From Apteryx mantelli (Eukaryota > Chordata > Aves > Apterygiformes > Apterygidae), in the NCBI RefSeq assembly GCF_036417845.1, contig NC_089981.1, positions 83,555,268 through 83,619,267 of the forward strand: a DNA stretch of 64,000 nucleotides, given 5' to 3'. Of this stretch, positions 38,601 to 53,600 are shown in pieces. Each line of letters starts with the position of its first letter. Position 1 is the stretch's first letter. The notes beneath the pieces are model-generated. The model was not told the DNA's origin. It made no database searches and worked only from the letters and a program-made list of their open reading frames with translations. The position numbers were made by a program, and so were the translations under genes.

Positions 38601-41600
38601 AAAAGCAGTCTTCAGATAGTTCTTTCAAATATACTCCTTCTGTATTGAAGCATTTGATAATTTTTTCAAATCAGTAAGATGTGCATTCAGCAAATTCTAA
38701 ATAAACAGATCAGGAAGGAAAATAAGTACATTTAAAACTTATTAGGCTGGATGCCCTTTTAGCCTGGCATTTGGGGACATTCAGCACATATTGCTTTAGC
38801 TGGAAAGATAATTTTATTTTGCATTTAATTAGGCTCTTATTATGGAGGATTTAGAAATGCCCCCCATTTCTTTATTATTATTGATTTCAAGTACATATAA
38901 GAACATTTAGTACTGAAAGTTAATCACAGAATCACAGAATCGCTGAGGTTGGAAGGGACCTCTGGAGATCATCTAGTCCAACCCCCCTGCTCAAGCAGGG
39001 TCACCTAGAGCACATTGCACAGGATTGCATCCAGGCGCGTTTTGAATATCTCCAGAGAAGGAGACTCCACAACCTCTCTGGGCAACCTGTTCCAGTGCTC
39101 TGTCACCCTCACAGTGAAAAAGTTTTTCCTCATGTTAAGATGGAAGTGTCTGTGTTTCAGTTTGTGTCCATTTCCTCGCGTCCTGTCGCTCGGCGCTACT
39201 GAAAAGAGTCTGGTCCCATCCTCTCGACACCCTCCCTTCAGATACTTGTACACGTTGATAAGATCTCCTCTCAGCCTTCTCTTCTGCAAGCTAAACAGGC
39301 CCAGCTCTCTCAGCCTTTCCTCATAAGAGAGATGCTCCAGTCCCCTAATCATCTTTGTGGCCCTTCGCTGGACTTGCTCCAGTAGTGCCACATCCCTCTT
39401 GTACTGGGGAGCCCAGAACTGGACGCAGTACTCCAGATGGGGCCTCACCAGGGCTGAGTAGAGGGGGAGAATCACCTCCCTCGACCTGCTGGCAACACTC
39501 TTCCTGATGCACCCCAGGATACCATTGGCCTTCTTGGCCACAAGGGCACATTGCTGCCTCATGCTTAACTTGGTGTCCACCAGCACTCCCAGGTCCTTCT
39601 CCGCAGAGCTGCTCTCCAGCAGGTCAACCCCCAACCTGTACTGGTGCATGGGGTTATTCCTCCCCAGGTGCAGGACCCTGCACTTCCCTTTGTTGAACTT
39701 CATGAGGTTCCTCTCTGCCCACCTCTCCAGCCTGTCCAAGTCTCTTTGAATGGCAGCACAGCCCTCTGGCGTATCAGCCACTCCTCCCAGTTTGGTATCA
39801 TCAGCAAACTTGCTGAGGGTGCACTCTGTGCCTTCATCCAGGTCATTGATGAAGAAGTTGAACAAGACTGGACCCAGTACTGACCCCTGGGGGACACCGC
39901 TAGCTACAGGCCTCCAACTAGACTCTGTGCCACTGATCACAACTCTCTGAGCTCTGCCATTCAGCCAGTTCTCAATCCACCCCACTGTCTACTCATCTAA
40001 CCCACCCAAATCTAATCCTGAAAATAAGTGAAGAAGGAAAAAGAAATAAGTAGCTATTCATATAGTGTTCAGGGTTTTTTTGGGTGTTGTCCTTTTCCTG
40101 TTGATATTAAATTAAAACTTCCGCTAATGACTTTAGTGTATTGCTGAATGCTTAATAGTCAATGTTTAACTATGTGACTGGAGAATGTGAATTATTTAGG
40201 AGAAATATTAAAAATAGTGACAATTTCTTAAGGCCAATATATTATACTATGTACAGCTATAAATATTAATCTGGGGAAAATATATTTTGGGAAAAGTATT
40301 CTTTTAAAGTTTGAGGATGACTTGATATTCCTCACATTATTTTCAGAAGTTTGAAATGTACAAGTTACAGTGAATTATTTCACTTTGAGTTATATTTTTA
40401 AAATTTATTTGTAATGCATTCTTAATTGTATATCAGAAAATTCCTTTATTGCCCAGTTATTGTTTGTAGCATCGATTAAATTAAATAGAGCTCAACATTC
40501 TCCATCTGTCATACCTGGAAAATCTGGTACAGTAATAACTTTTTAGATTCCCAAGAGTCTCCTGTTGAAGTACAAACATATTAATGCCCTGGTCAACACA
40601 AAGCTTGAGATGTCTCAATTCCTTGGTTTCACAACTTTGAATCATAACAGTGTTGATTTACAATTTCATTCCTCTGAACAGGTGTGTTGATCTTCAGTCA
40701 ATTTAACAGATACTAGTGTCTGGAGTGTGGTTTTATTTGAAAACTGAGATATTCCTTTTTCCTCCTATGATAATAAAGATTTTACTTTTTTTTTTTCGCA
40801 AGAGCAGAAGCTTCCACTGTTGTGTTTGGACACAACTTTCATTCTCTTCCATTGTCTGGCCTAGCCATAGGGCAGCCAGAAATGTCTGCCTTTCAGTCTT
40901 CTTATATTTAATGATTTATTGCAGTTTGAGATGAAATACTTTTTTTTAAAGAGGAATACTGTATTCTTCTCGTGTAATGAAAATGTTCCTTAATGTAGGC
41001 TTTATTAATGCTGCAGGCAAACAGGTGGATTTCTGGCTTTAGTTTAGAAACATAATTTGTTTCACAAAGGAATTTCTGGCTAATCTACATGTGTGTTAAT
41101 AACTTAATATTCTAAGATTTCCCCCTCTCTGTTGTCGCTTTTGCCATTTCTTAGAACATTACATTTCATTCTACGTCAAATCTATGATTTTATAATGGCA
41201 TGTTCTAATGTCAAGCAACTTTGTGTAATATTTCTTTCTCAGTTAAATGATCAGCCTGCAGTAACAATATGTGGTAAATGTCTGTGCCTGTGATATGTCT
41301 TTATTAACTTGTACTATCTGCATAAATTCCCCACATAGAATTCCTGTAATGTATTTTGCATATGCTCAAATTTGTCTTTTTTCAAGAATGAGGGATGTAG
41401 AATATCAGCATTTGACAAATGATATCATTTAATTTCATTTCAAGCAGTTGTTAAGCTTTTAATTTCCAAGGCAGAAAGAAATATAGATATCTGGCACTGC
41501 TTGTTATTATCCATAGTTTTAAAAAGCATTAATAGTTAACCTCTTGTCTGTGTGTGAAATATAGACTTCTTGCAGACCTATCCTTACTTCACCTGTGTGT

Positions 41601-44600
41601 GACATTAAGAAACCAGAACCAGTTCCCTGATTGCATTGTTAATTACTCGCTTTCCCCAAAAGATACTTCTTTTGCCCTGGAAATTACCTACAATGGAAGT
41701 TTTGCTCAGCAGCATTACTGGTGCACATAAAAGACTCATCATGATGAGACGGTTGAATATTTGATCTGTCATTAGCAATCTATCCTATAAATTCCTTGCC
41801 TGAATGAGGAAACAGACCAAGGAAAGTCTTTTCCAATGCAGTTACTGTCATTGATTTAACACAAGATGATGTGCAACAGCACTTTTCTTTCTCATCTTTC
41901 CAAACATAGTATTGATTAATTTTCAGCTTTATGTGGTGAATTGCATCCAATTACTTGTTATGGTATTTGTTTGTATAGTGATTTCTGCAATAGCCAGTTT
42001 AAACTTTTAAAATGTAGTGAACATTTATTTAATGGGGCCTCTTAATTGGTGCTGCCTACTTTATTCATTTGTAGCTATGTACTCACATGATGTCAGTGAA
42101 ATTATATTAATGTAAAATTAATTTAGAGGGCAGTCTTAAAAGGAGCTGAGCATTCTGTCTCTTTGCCAGCTAAACATTTAAGTGTTTGTTTAACCTTAAG
42201 CATGAATAGCCTTATTGTTTTAATGTGACTAACTTCTGTGTTTAAGGCTTCCCTGAATCAGATACAGATTGCTCAGCGTTTCCTTGGAGGCAGCTCTTAG
42301 TGAAGTGATGCATCAGGCTCCTCTAAATACAGGATGTGAGGCCAAGTTCTCTTTTAGCGTAAGTTTGATACAGCTCTACTGAAATCAGTGGAGTTGTGCC
42401 AGTGTATACCAGCAAGGAATTTGGGCTGCTGTGAGTTTCATGATAATTACACAGAGAGTAAAAACATGTTACATCTGCAAAGCTGCCTTTGAACATGGTA
42501 TAATCTGCATTCCTTTCAGAGCAATGAGGCCTGACTGCTTTTTACATCACAACTGTATTCTTTGTTACGTGCAGTATAATCTTTGTTGAAAATAACTGGA
42601 AGAGAAAAATTAGAGCCAAATAGTGATATACTGAACATAATCTGATAATCTAATTGAGCTGATTCCATAAATTAATACTTTTTTTCTTTAGGAATAATAG
42701 CTTCATGTGAAAAAAATTAAATGACATGTATTTTTATAGGAAAATGTATCAGGATTACATAATCCAGTATAAAGAGATTTTGAAGCAACACCAAGAAAAA
42801 TATGCAGAAACTCCGCTTGCACAGGAATATTACAGAAAAAAAAAAGAGCTTGAAGAAATCCAAAACAGAATTTTGCAACAGTCTGAGAGATATAAACTGC
42901 AAGAAGATGCTTACTTGAATATTGGTATTTTGGCATTAATATTATCAGGGCTTTAACAGTAGATCCTGGTGTAAACTTTGGTAGTGCATTGCACATTAAA
43001 AATACTGTACAAACACCAACTAATTAATTTTTTGCAATTTCTCTTCAACTAATAAAAAGTTCTTTTTTCTGTTATACCTTTTTGAGAGGGAAGATTTTGA
43101 ACAAGGATTTAGAATATGCTTGCTAATACTTATTCTTCCAACCCATGAATGTAAGGGGGAGAGGTTTGCCATTAGGCTTCTTGGGGTAAAAAAGTCCTTA
43201 ATAATAAAATTACATTAGGTCTAGCCTCTCAAAATTCTATTTTAATGTCTTTTTCATATATTTATTTTCATGCTCTTTTTCATGGTCTTACTCTCTGTAC
43301 TGCTATTTCTGTTATGTATGCTAATCCAAAGATAAGTGCTCCCAATCTATTAATTTATCTTACATTTGTAAAGAAAATTGGATTTGTGAATTAATGTCCT
43401 AAAATGAAATTTTATTTTTGCAGAGCCTACACCTTTTAAATCACTTCATGATTGGGCTTTACAGATGTATCCTGTTGTGTAGCGTTTATGCAGTTTACAG
43501 GGGAAAAGTTTATATCTACCTTCCACATCTTTCTGTTAAAGAGTACAGTAATTATTTACAGGTTTATGTCTAGAGTGGCAGCATAGGCGTTTTCCTGTGA
43601 GAAAATGGAAGGCCGAATAAGACGCTTCAGTTAAAATTTATGGGAGCATTTTGAGTAAAGAAAAACAAATCTCATTTAATGACATATCAGTCAAAATGCT
43701 CCATTAAGGAAGAGAAGACTAAGCAAAGTTAGATCTGAATACTTGTCTAGGAAATGTAAACTTGTCAGAGCTTTCTGTACATCTAGCATTGGCACTGATG
43801 GGATAGGGCTGCAAGGGATTTCTTAAAATACCTAAGCTGAAAAAAGTAATGGTGCCATAGGTGCCATAGAGGCTTTGGCAGCATTGCTGTCACTGGAGTG
43901 AGCAGGAAATTCCTGTTCCTGTAGCTTTCATAGGATCAGAACTTCAACCAAATCCCATGGCCTGCATGGAGATGGCCCTTACCTCCTTGATTCACCAAGT
44001 TCATGAGTGATCTTTCTGCCTTTTTCGATGAAGATCTATTTCTCTGACAAATTACTGGAAAAAATGGGAGGTCCTCACTAAGGTTTCATTCACCACATTT
44101 TGTTTCCGTAGGATTTTTACCCTACGAGCAATCCAGAGTCAGTGGTTGTCCCAGTGGGAGCTTTATCCTCCATTTTCCTACTTGTACAATTCACATTTGA
44201 TAGGCTTTGTAAAAGAAAAGCTTTTCAGTAAAATGCTTAGAGGGAGGTTATGGTTTCATATCTTTATTCTTTGACATGATTACATTTTTTGTACCATATA
44301 TATTCCTTAACATGAAAGTGCTTCTCTGAGGCAAAAAACACAGGAAATTTTAAAGCACGCTGCAATTGCTACACAAGAATCAATTGAATTAGAAAAAGAA
44401 ATAGAAGAATTGGAAATGAAAATTAATTATTTAAAAAAGGTAACTGTGCATTTTAATTTTATTTTATATGCGTATTTTTTTATATATGTAGATATATACC
44501 ATTAGATTTTCTGAAACATAAAAAATGTAGTGTATTTTCAAGCACACAGACGAACAGGATGATTCCAGAATTAGTAATTATGTTTCCGTAGCATCACATA

Positions 44601-47600
44601 TGTTTTCCTAGGGAAGAAGAATCTGTGAATGTAAGAGCTCTTAAAGCTTGCTTTTTATTGACCTCAGTTTACACCATCATTTCCCTCAAGGCACTGTGCC
44701 ACGGTGACTTCTGTACTAGCTCAAGAAGGCCAGACGATATTCTTCAAAATATAGCAGTGCCATTCCTTAGTGAGCCCCAGGGCTTGAGTGTATTGCCGTC
44801 ACAGATTATACTAGTTTTTAGAAGGTTCTGTTAATCTGTTTAACTAAATATGGTTTGCAATAAATCACATAAATTCCTAAATTTTTTTTCAAATAAATGT
44901 GAGGATAAATAAACATCAGAGGTATAACGTGCTGATTTAAGGCAGGACATCAGTACAGTTCCAATGACTAGAAGAAGCCCTGATTCCAAAGTGATAATCT
45001 TTCAAAAAAAGACTTTGACAGGACAGCACTTTGACCCACTCCTCTACTAAGAGGTCAGAGGTGTCTCCTAAGCCTGAATACCGGTCTCCTAAAGGGTTTG
45101 CTAAGTTTTCATAGCATCCCAGCTGGCCACTTCTGCCTCTCTGGACCAGATGATCAAATATTCCATTTACAGCTGTGTCAGCCGTGTCCACTGCAGCCGG
45201 CCTAGTGCTGACAGAAGCATACTGTGCCCCGGTGGTGGTTTTTATTTATAATTTGTAGTGGTGTTTGACAGCTGTAGTTATAGACTAAAGTTCCCAGTGT
45301 GGTAGGTGCTGTATAAACATGTAGTAAAAAGGGATGAGATCAGTTAATTTGTATTTATTAAGGAGACCATGTAAAAAGCTCCTTGTTCTGAATAGGTTTG
45401 TGGTGTCTGTGCACAAAAACTTCTGTGTTTATTCCAGTTGGTCCAACAAAAAAAAATTGCCTCTCTCTTCAAACCTTGTTCTGCTTATTTCTTTAAACCG
45501 TCGTGGCTACAAAAACAGTGGTACTATGCACTGATTCATCAGTTTTAGAAAGCATTTGCAGCATGTAGCTATAATTTTTCAAGTTTTTATGATTTTGATG
45601 TTTATATGTTCTTTATCTTTTCAGACATTTGAAGGGACTGCAGAAGATCAAAGTAATTCAGAAATGATGGAAGGAACAAATAAAAAAAGTCTAGAGAAGC
45701 CAAAGGAGGTTAAAGAAAGGTACATTTAAAAAATGAGTTATTTTCCTTGCTTTCATCCAGAATGCCAACTCAGCATTTACCGAAAGACTATAACAAACAC
45801 AAATTGTTGCTATGATAATGATTGGCAGGCTTCTCCAACCCTGGACAGGTGATTTAATTATGTGATTTTAAAAGTTTCATATTTCTTGGGATTTGGTAAA
45901 AAATGGTGGTGAATTTTGATTCTTGAAAGCTAAATGTATTGGATACATACTATCCAAAAGTGTTTTATACAAGTCTTTGTTCCTCATAGCTACTGCTTAG
46001 AGAATTATGTGGATAGCTTTATAGGTTTGGAATATAGCTGCAGTGACTGTGAAGTCAGAAATAAAATACATTAACTCTGCTAAACAAATATTTGGTGAAA
46101 AAGCAATCAGGGTTCCAAATGTCATTTGTGTTCATTTCTGAACCACTTAAGAAATTTAAAAACGGGCATGAGTGAAAGTTTCATGGACAGGATTAATGGC
46201 TTAGTAAATTAGTTAGTGGTCATTTACAACTGGGACTCACTTTGATTGGAGCTCATTTACAAGTGACTGAAAATCACCATCAGGATCATCTTGTGCTCGT
46301 CTGGAATCCTTGTGAGTATTGAAACATCCCCCTTAGAGCTAGTGCTGTTAGACCAAATTCTATCTGAAACTGAAAATATGTCCAAAAGACTTGGTTCAAG
46401 TGACTTTACATTTTGTTGTGCTTGAAAAAGAAGCTTTTTAGGATTTTAAATTAGCCGTTTAGTGGACTATATGTATAGAAATGTGTCATTGTAACTATCC
46501 CTAAGATCCTTTCCGCACATACATTTTTAAATGTCCTCCTATAGACCTGTGAATTATTCAAGTGATTAACTTTTTATGGTTTATAGCCTTACCCCAGTTC
46601 TACTTGCATATATGTGCTTTTCTTAATTGGCAAGACCTCAGAAATACAGGGAAGCAAGAAATCCACTTAGATGTAATACTAAGTAAAAAAGGTTGGAAAC
46701 AGTCCTATGGAATTTTCAAAGGAACCAAGTATATTCAGCCTGAAGAAAGGAGAATGCTAATTAAAGACATATTATAAAATACAGAGGAAATCTGCTGGAG
46801 GACTGAGGGTATAAGAAGCACCCCGTCAAACCTCTCATAGAACGGGTTTGCGAAGGGCATCTTGCTAGACCTGCCAGTTCTGTGTTTGCTTTTGTGCCAT
46901 GGAGTCTTCAGGCGCTTGCACCTTCACCAAAAGTTGTGTCTTGATCGCACAGAGGTAGGTGCTCTTACTGAAGCAACCATTCCACGACTTGCATTATGGT
47001 TATAAGATGCTGCAAACATTTTGCACTATCCTAACTCACATTTCTCTTTAACCTCCGTGTATTCATTTACCTGATATAGCATATGAGCTATAGTATCAGA
47101 CCATAATCTGATTATTAATTAATATGTTTTGCCTACAGCAAATTTTTAAACTTATTCATGTCAAAGATATTTACAATATAAAGACTTGTGGCAAATGGTG
47201 TAAAAATTGTTAAAAAAAACCATTGGCATTAGTGTATTAAAAACTTAGCGCTTGTGAAATCAGGATTGTCATTTGCTAAAATTGTCTTTACTAGAAAGCA
47301 TAGAAGTAGATAATTTGATTAGATAGCTACTGATGTTAAAAACAGGTATATTACGAATCTATGAATATGATTGCTGTGAAAACAGAATATGTACTAAAAT
47401 TATATATTTTAATTCTACCTCTGAAAACCTAAATTATCTTATGTTCTAAATGAGACATTTTTCACTAATACTTCTGGGCAAGGATATTCTCTAGTCATAT
47501 GAACTAAAACCTTTGCAGACTCAAGGCAATGTACATATATGTAAGAGCAGAGTATGGGTACCAAAGGCAGTAGTCTCTTGTGACCTGTTCTTCAGTCACT

Positions 47601-50600
47601 ACAAGATGACTACTGAGCAAAGACAGCTTTGTGAAGAAATGAGACATATCTTCTTCTGCCACAAAAGAAGGAAAGAAAAAAAGAATTATACTGTGAATCT
47701 CCGTGAACTGAAGCAGAACAGCATGAAGAGAAACCAGCAGCATCAAGGGAAAGAACTAAGCAGAGCAATGAAAGCACTGAGCAGAACAATATGCAAAAAA
47801 AACCCATGAAATGTTTTACAGAGCTACAAGACAGGAGACCAGCTTGGAAGTTAATTAATAGCCGCAGATATATATATTTTTATTTGGACAGGAGAATAGC
47901 AATGGTAACTGTTCTTTTAAAAAGCTTGGAACATTTTAGTTTGAATCGGTTATTGCTGGCCAGCTAGTCATTGATTAGGCTGACTGCAAAACACAGATTC
48001 CTCTTCCTCTCATACAAGCTGTTTTTTTCTAATTAGTGGGCTTTCATTGTACACCAGTTATACAGAACAATTATCATAGCTAAAATTTCCAAATCAGGGG
48101 TTCTCATTAATCACCAAACAGGAACACTACATAGCAGCACATATCTGTTTGAATTTTGAAGTGAGATGGACTGCTAAGTTACTGGAACTCTTTTGAAGCT
48201 CTGGTCTTTATTTCTTAATTAGAGATCATATTTATTACATAGAAAGGCTGAAATCTTAAATGCTTTGGCATATGTCATGTTCATTCCCTTTGCTTTTCTA
48301 AAGTGTTTGAGAGCGATTTAATTCCATTATTCTGTAAATTTGTTTTTTCAATTTGATTATATATTTTAATTCTACCTCTGAATATCTAAAATATCTTGTG
48401 CTCCAAATGAGACACTTTTTGCTAATACTTCTTGTAAAGCATATTCTGTAGAGGATTATTGCCATTCTTTCAGGGTCTTTGTATTATGAGTGATTAGCTT
48501 TACTGACTAAAGGGAAAAAATGTCATAACATAAATCTTGGAAAAATACTTATAAAGCTGTTTCTGGACTTCTAAGTGTAAACATGTATGGAGAGTCAACA
48601 CTGTGCTGAGCACAACCTCATAGGTAATTATTAGTTACTTTATTATTAGTTATTAAGGTAGTTAGTCATTAAAAATCCTGCTTCCTAAAGGACTTGCTAG
48701 CATGCTTGTGATTAGAGTACTGAACACAGCTTCAGTCCTGGTAAATACCACAGTAGTCAGTGTGATTCTTCATAGATATAATCAAAATACACTTAAATAC
48801 AATAGTAAAGATAAAGCCATATTCATTTTTGGGCTTCGTTATATGGGGAAGAAATTACTGCTAAGGAAATGCAATGTTATTTTGACATAAGAATATCTAT
48901 TTTTTTCTCTAATTTGCAACTCCGTAAAAAACAAAAAATATTATCTGTTTCACAATATGGATCAAGATAAAGATTCTTTATCTACTCAGATGTCTACTAA
49001 CAATGAAGTAGACAAAAAAGACAAATGATCTTTCTTGTTGTTGCTGCAATTTGGACTATTTTGAGCTTCAGTCTGCAGTTCGATTTTTCTTTCAATGATT
49101 ATTAATTATGTCAGAGAAGATGCCTGTGGGTTTTTTTTCAATAGTGTTTTGGGGGAGGGAAGGATATAGATGTATTGTATATGCATTAAATTTAACTGCA
49201 GGCTTTTGGGGGAAGGTTTTATTACTAAAATTAAAAAAAAAAATCTTAAGAGCTTGAGTCCTGTTTGTAACTGCCATTGATATATTCTTCTGCCCAGGTA
49301 AATGTTGTAAAAGAACTTTTTATTTTGTGGAGGGCAGATATTTAGAAATGTGGTGAGATGCCTGCTAGACTTCACAAAAGCACACAGAAAGTAACTCCAG
49401 GAACTTTTAAAAACACCATTTGGCAGCCTAAGTTCTGTAAAAACCTGCTTGATGGCAATCTAACTTGTAACCATCATCAGCAGCTTGTTCAATTCACTGC
49501 TGAATGGTGATTGTGATAAAGTGGCCAAATAAGCCATTCTGAGCGAAGGTGAGTAAGCAGGCTTAGCCAGGTCTCTCATTTTATTGCTTCTGGCTTTTAA
49601 GCTCTCCCCATCCAATCTTGAAGAGACGCCATTCACATAAACATCTTATTTCCTGCAGTACTCGTTCTTGACACAAGCAACATCTGTAATTACTAAAACT
49701 GAAAGATATTCAGAAAAAAATTTTCATTATTCCTGTTTTATTTAATTGATATATTGGCCGGTATATGGTTTATGCAGTTTGTTAGGTGTCTGAGTCCAGT
49801 GCAGCATGGGGCATGTGTGTAACTTTACATGTGAAGATAGTCCTTTTCATCAGAATAGTTTGTTTGAGGTGCATTCATGGTTTTATGTGATCAAAGTTGC
49901 ACACGTTTATTAGTTTAATGTGTTGTTAGGTCAATATCTTATTCAGGGCTTCTAGTTTGGTGGTGTTTCAGCAGTAGTGTTGCTAATTTTGCTCCATACT
50001 ACCCTATAAAGTGCATTCTGCATTTTATCTTACTTTTTATTTAAGAAAAACTTCAATAAAAACAGAAAAGAACCTGACTCAAATCTTTGGCTGTTTTGAC
50101 TAGTATTGCTTAGTCAGCCATAAACGAGACGTTGTAGCTAGAAGCACAGTGGCATCAAGCAGGAATGCCAGAAAGAGAATAAAATAAAACTCATTATTTA
50201 AAAAAATGGTAAACATTCTTGTGCCAAATAGTCACTTTACCTTGCTTTGTCCTGCTAACTTTTGTTTCTGTGCTATAAAAGGCTATTTACCCTACATAGA
50301 TAATTAACCCACAAGTGAAAGCACTTGCTGTAGTTTTCTCTTGTGTGTGTATATTGTATGAGTATTTCAGACAACCTCAGGGAGAGAAAAAGTGTTTCTA
50401 AATGTGAAAATGTGCTTTTAGGACTATAATAATGGTTAGGGTACTTTTATAAAAGTATAAAACACCAGCTAATAATACTTTTCTTTGATACCAACAAAAT
50501 TCAAGCTGACAATGTTCTTATGATCAGCTCATTAATACTTCACGTCTTCTGCTTTGAATGATATTTTATGTCTGTCTGTTGTTCTTTAAGGAGAACTTAA

Positions 50601-53600
50601 AGGTTTATGGTTTGCTGGAGCTAAAAGAGGTAGAACCTCCCTGGAAGCATGGATCTCCCTTTAAAACTCTATTTACATGAAGCAGTTATATTTTATGATT
50701 TTTTTTTCAGTTGTTAACTTATTATTTTTAGGATATTTGAAGAGAGTGAACATCCACCTTTGTTAAATGAGAAACATCAGCTGTATAAACCATTACATCT
50801 CCCTTGCATTCCTCGGAAATTAGTTCAGTCTGTACGGACTATTAAATTCTCTATGCAACGGACAGAAACAGGTACAGTGTGTTTCTAATTATCTTTTTGT
50901 GAGGATTTTGGCTCATCTATGAAGTAAATGAATGGAAACCATGGTAATAAATCTAGTCAACTGTTTCTACTGTGATTGTTGGCACCAGGCTTTCAACAGC
51001 AGTTGAATACTTAGCTGTCCTTATGTTTTGAAAATCTTCTGTGTCTGATTCCTCTCTCGCCTGTGCAGTGAGGAAAGTGACATGTCAGGTATATCCGCTA
51101 TGTAGTGTCAAAAAGATTTGAAACCTACCTTTAGCAGCATTTGTAAATGAATATTATTTGTAGTAGATTGCTTGATACTTTCATATTCTGCAATACATTT
51201 CTTTTAGCTATCTATTAAGAGGAAAGTTTATAAGCTTTGTTCACAAATTGAGTTTAACAATGCCATGCTTTAGATACTTAGTACTATTGACAATATTAAA
51301 TAGTATTTGTTACTTTAGGCAGAGAAGAAAAAGAAGAATCTGTGGAACACTCAGAGGTCACTAGCAGTTCCTCCAGCCAAGCAGAAAATCAAGCACAGGT
51401 ATGCAGCTCTCCCCTTAGTAAAAACATGAGATTGTAGATTATGTTTTATATGCATGTTTAAATTTAAAATACTTCAAATATACCCATTGCTATTTTATCT
51501 TACATAAAACTTGTTAACCCTGGAACCAGGATGCTAAATCTTGCCTCCTTTAGTGTCATTTCTAATTCAACTGAAAATGTGTATCTTACTACAAAATGAT
51601 TCATACTATTATGAAGTGAGACTGGTAGTCTTATTAAGTATTCTCATATTGGTTCCCTCCCAAAGTTTAGGTGGATAGTCTATCCAAATCATTTTGTATA
51701 ATAGTTTTTTAAGTTTAGAATAACCTATGTAGATTTACTTGATTGTGTGTAGCAAATTTTTGGAACTCCAAAACAGCACCATAATCTTTCATTAGTGAAT
51801 AATCATCAGTCACCTGCTCCATAATGAAGGATTTCATAAAGGACTAAATGTGCAGGATGCTATACAGGACTCTTTATGGTCAACAGCTCAATTCTGAAGA
51901 TTAGTCAGAAGAAAAAATCCAGGCTTAGAGGAGTCAAAACCACTGGCAGCACTGCTGTGTACACTTGAGGAGTCCACAGCTGCGTTTTCCTTTTCTTGCC
52001 CACAAAAACCCCAACTCCTGTGGCGCTTTTTTGAAAAGCTGAAATGTTCTGCAGCTTAATATCTTAAATACACAAACACAGTAAAACAATCCAGAAACAA
52101 GTTGGAGGAACAACTTGCACAGATATAAAAACTACTAATAAAATCTCATTAACTGCAAGAACTTTCATAGGACCAATAGATTATCAAAGTATAAAAGACA
52201 TACTCAGATAAGGTAAGGAGATAAATAGGAGATAAAGTATGCACATTGTTTTCAATGGTTTTTGCTGTGCAAAAGTTTGGGGCAGGTTTCATACAAAAAC
52301 CTTTATTTATAAGGGACATTTCACTGGATCTATTTCAACCCAAATTTTCATGAACAACAACATTTTTCAAGTAAAAAATTACGAGAACCAGTTGCGATTT
52401 TCTTAAGAATTTCAAGGAACTGAAAGATGAAGTGGGTGAATCACTAAATGATTTAGAATAGAGCCTGTAATAGAAGAAAGAGCCTTTATAAGATAAGACA
52501 ACATGAAGGGCAAGGGCTGGACTGAGTGGAGCAAGACCAGAGGAAATCTCAGACAATCGTGATTGGTGAGTGGCTGAGGGAGTTAAACATGATGAGGATG
52601 AAGGAAGGGCTGTTGCCAGGGTAATCCAGAGATGAGAATGGGGTGGGATGGGACCTAGAATTGCACTCAGGAGAATAGTGGGAAGCAGTAAGTCAAGGTT
52701 AAGGGAACTTTAAGAAAGGGTGATGGCAACAAGGAAAAAGAGGATGGAGTCTGAGGAAAAATAAAAGGAATGGAGGAAAGGAGGTTGCTATGGTTCAGAA
52801 AAGGAGTGCTGTTAGCTGCAGGAGCCGAGTGGCAGACGGATTCTGCATACCCAGCCCTTGGGTCCCCCACCCCAAGTTGAGTTCTGTTTGATATGTTTTA
52901 CAAATTAAAAAAAAAAAAAAAAAAGCAGCTCCCTGTGAAATAGTGTGTTTCTGAGGCTGAGGCATAGATTCCTAGGGCCACTCTGTGCCCTTAAGGCACA
53001 AATATGTGCTGTGTGTGAGAGCTAGGGCTTCTGATCTGATGAAAATCTGTGAGGAGGGGAGTGCTTTTAAGTCTCCTGCAGTTCTGCACTCCACATAGGA
53101 GACATGCTTACTTACGTGCATACCCGCTTTGGCCTTTAGAGATAGAGACAGGCCTGGCTCCAGCCCTTCTGTGTTGTCAAGCAGGAGCAACCTGGTTGCA
53201 GCGGTAGAAATCATGACTAAAGTTGGTCTATTATGTAATATTATTTGTAAGACTAAAAAGATAATTGTTCATCTCTAGCCATTAATGCTGTAAATGAGAC
53301 TTTATCAAAAACAGTACAAGAGGTTTTGGGTCTCACACTATAAAAAAGTTTGACTGGAGGTAATGCAAAGAAAGGCAAAAAATGTTTGTATGACCTCTAA
53401 ACAAAGTTTAAAAGAATGGATTTGAACTGTTTAAGGAGAAATCAGAGTGATATTGCTGAAGTAAAAATTTCATAAGCTGCTTCAGCTGAATTTTTTCCTG
53501 TGTTCTAGATGGTTATTGGCAATGCAGGGACTAACAATCCACAGATTGCTGAAGTTTCATCAATAGCAAGCTTGCAGAACCAAATGCAATTCAGGTAACT

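Larger units (their letters stand above)
45720..50731 (+). other. SIX6OS1 intron 8
   Basis: 5.0 kb, AT-rich. Apart from the 89-bp direct repeat pair, only short unsupported frames occur (for example 47,513-47,809 on the plus strand, with no recognisable domain). Confidence 0.6.
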
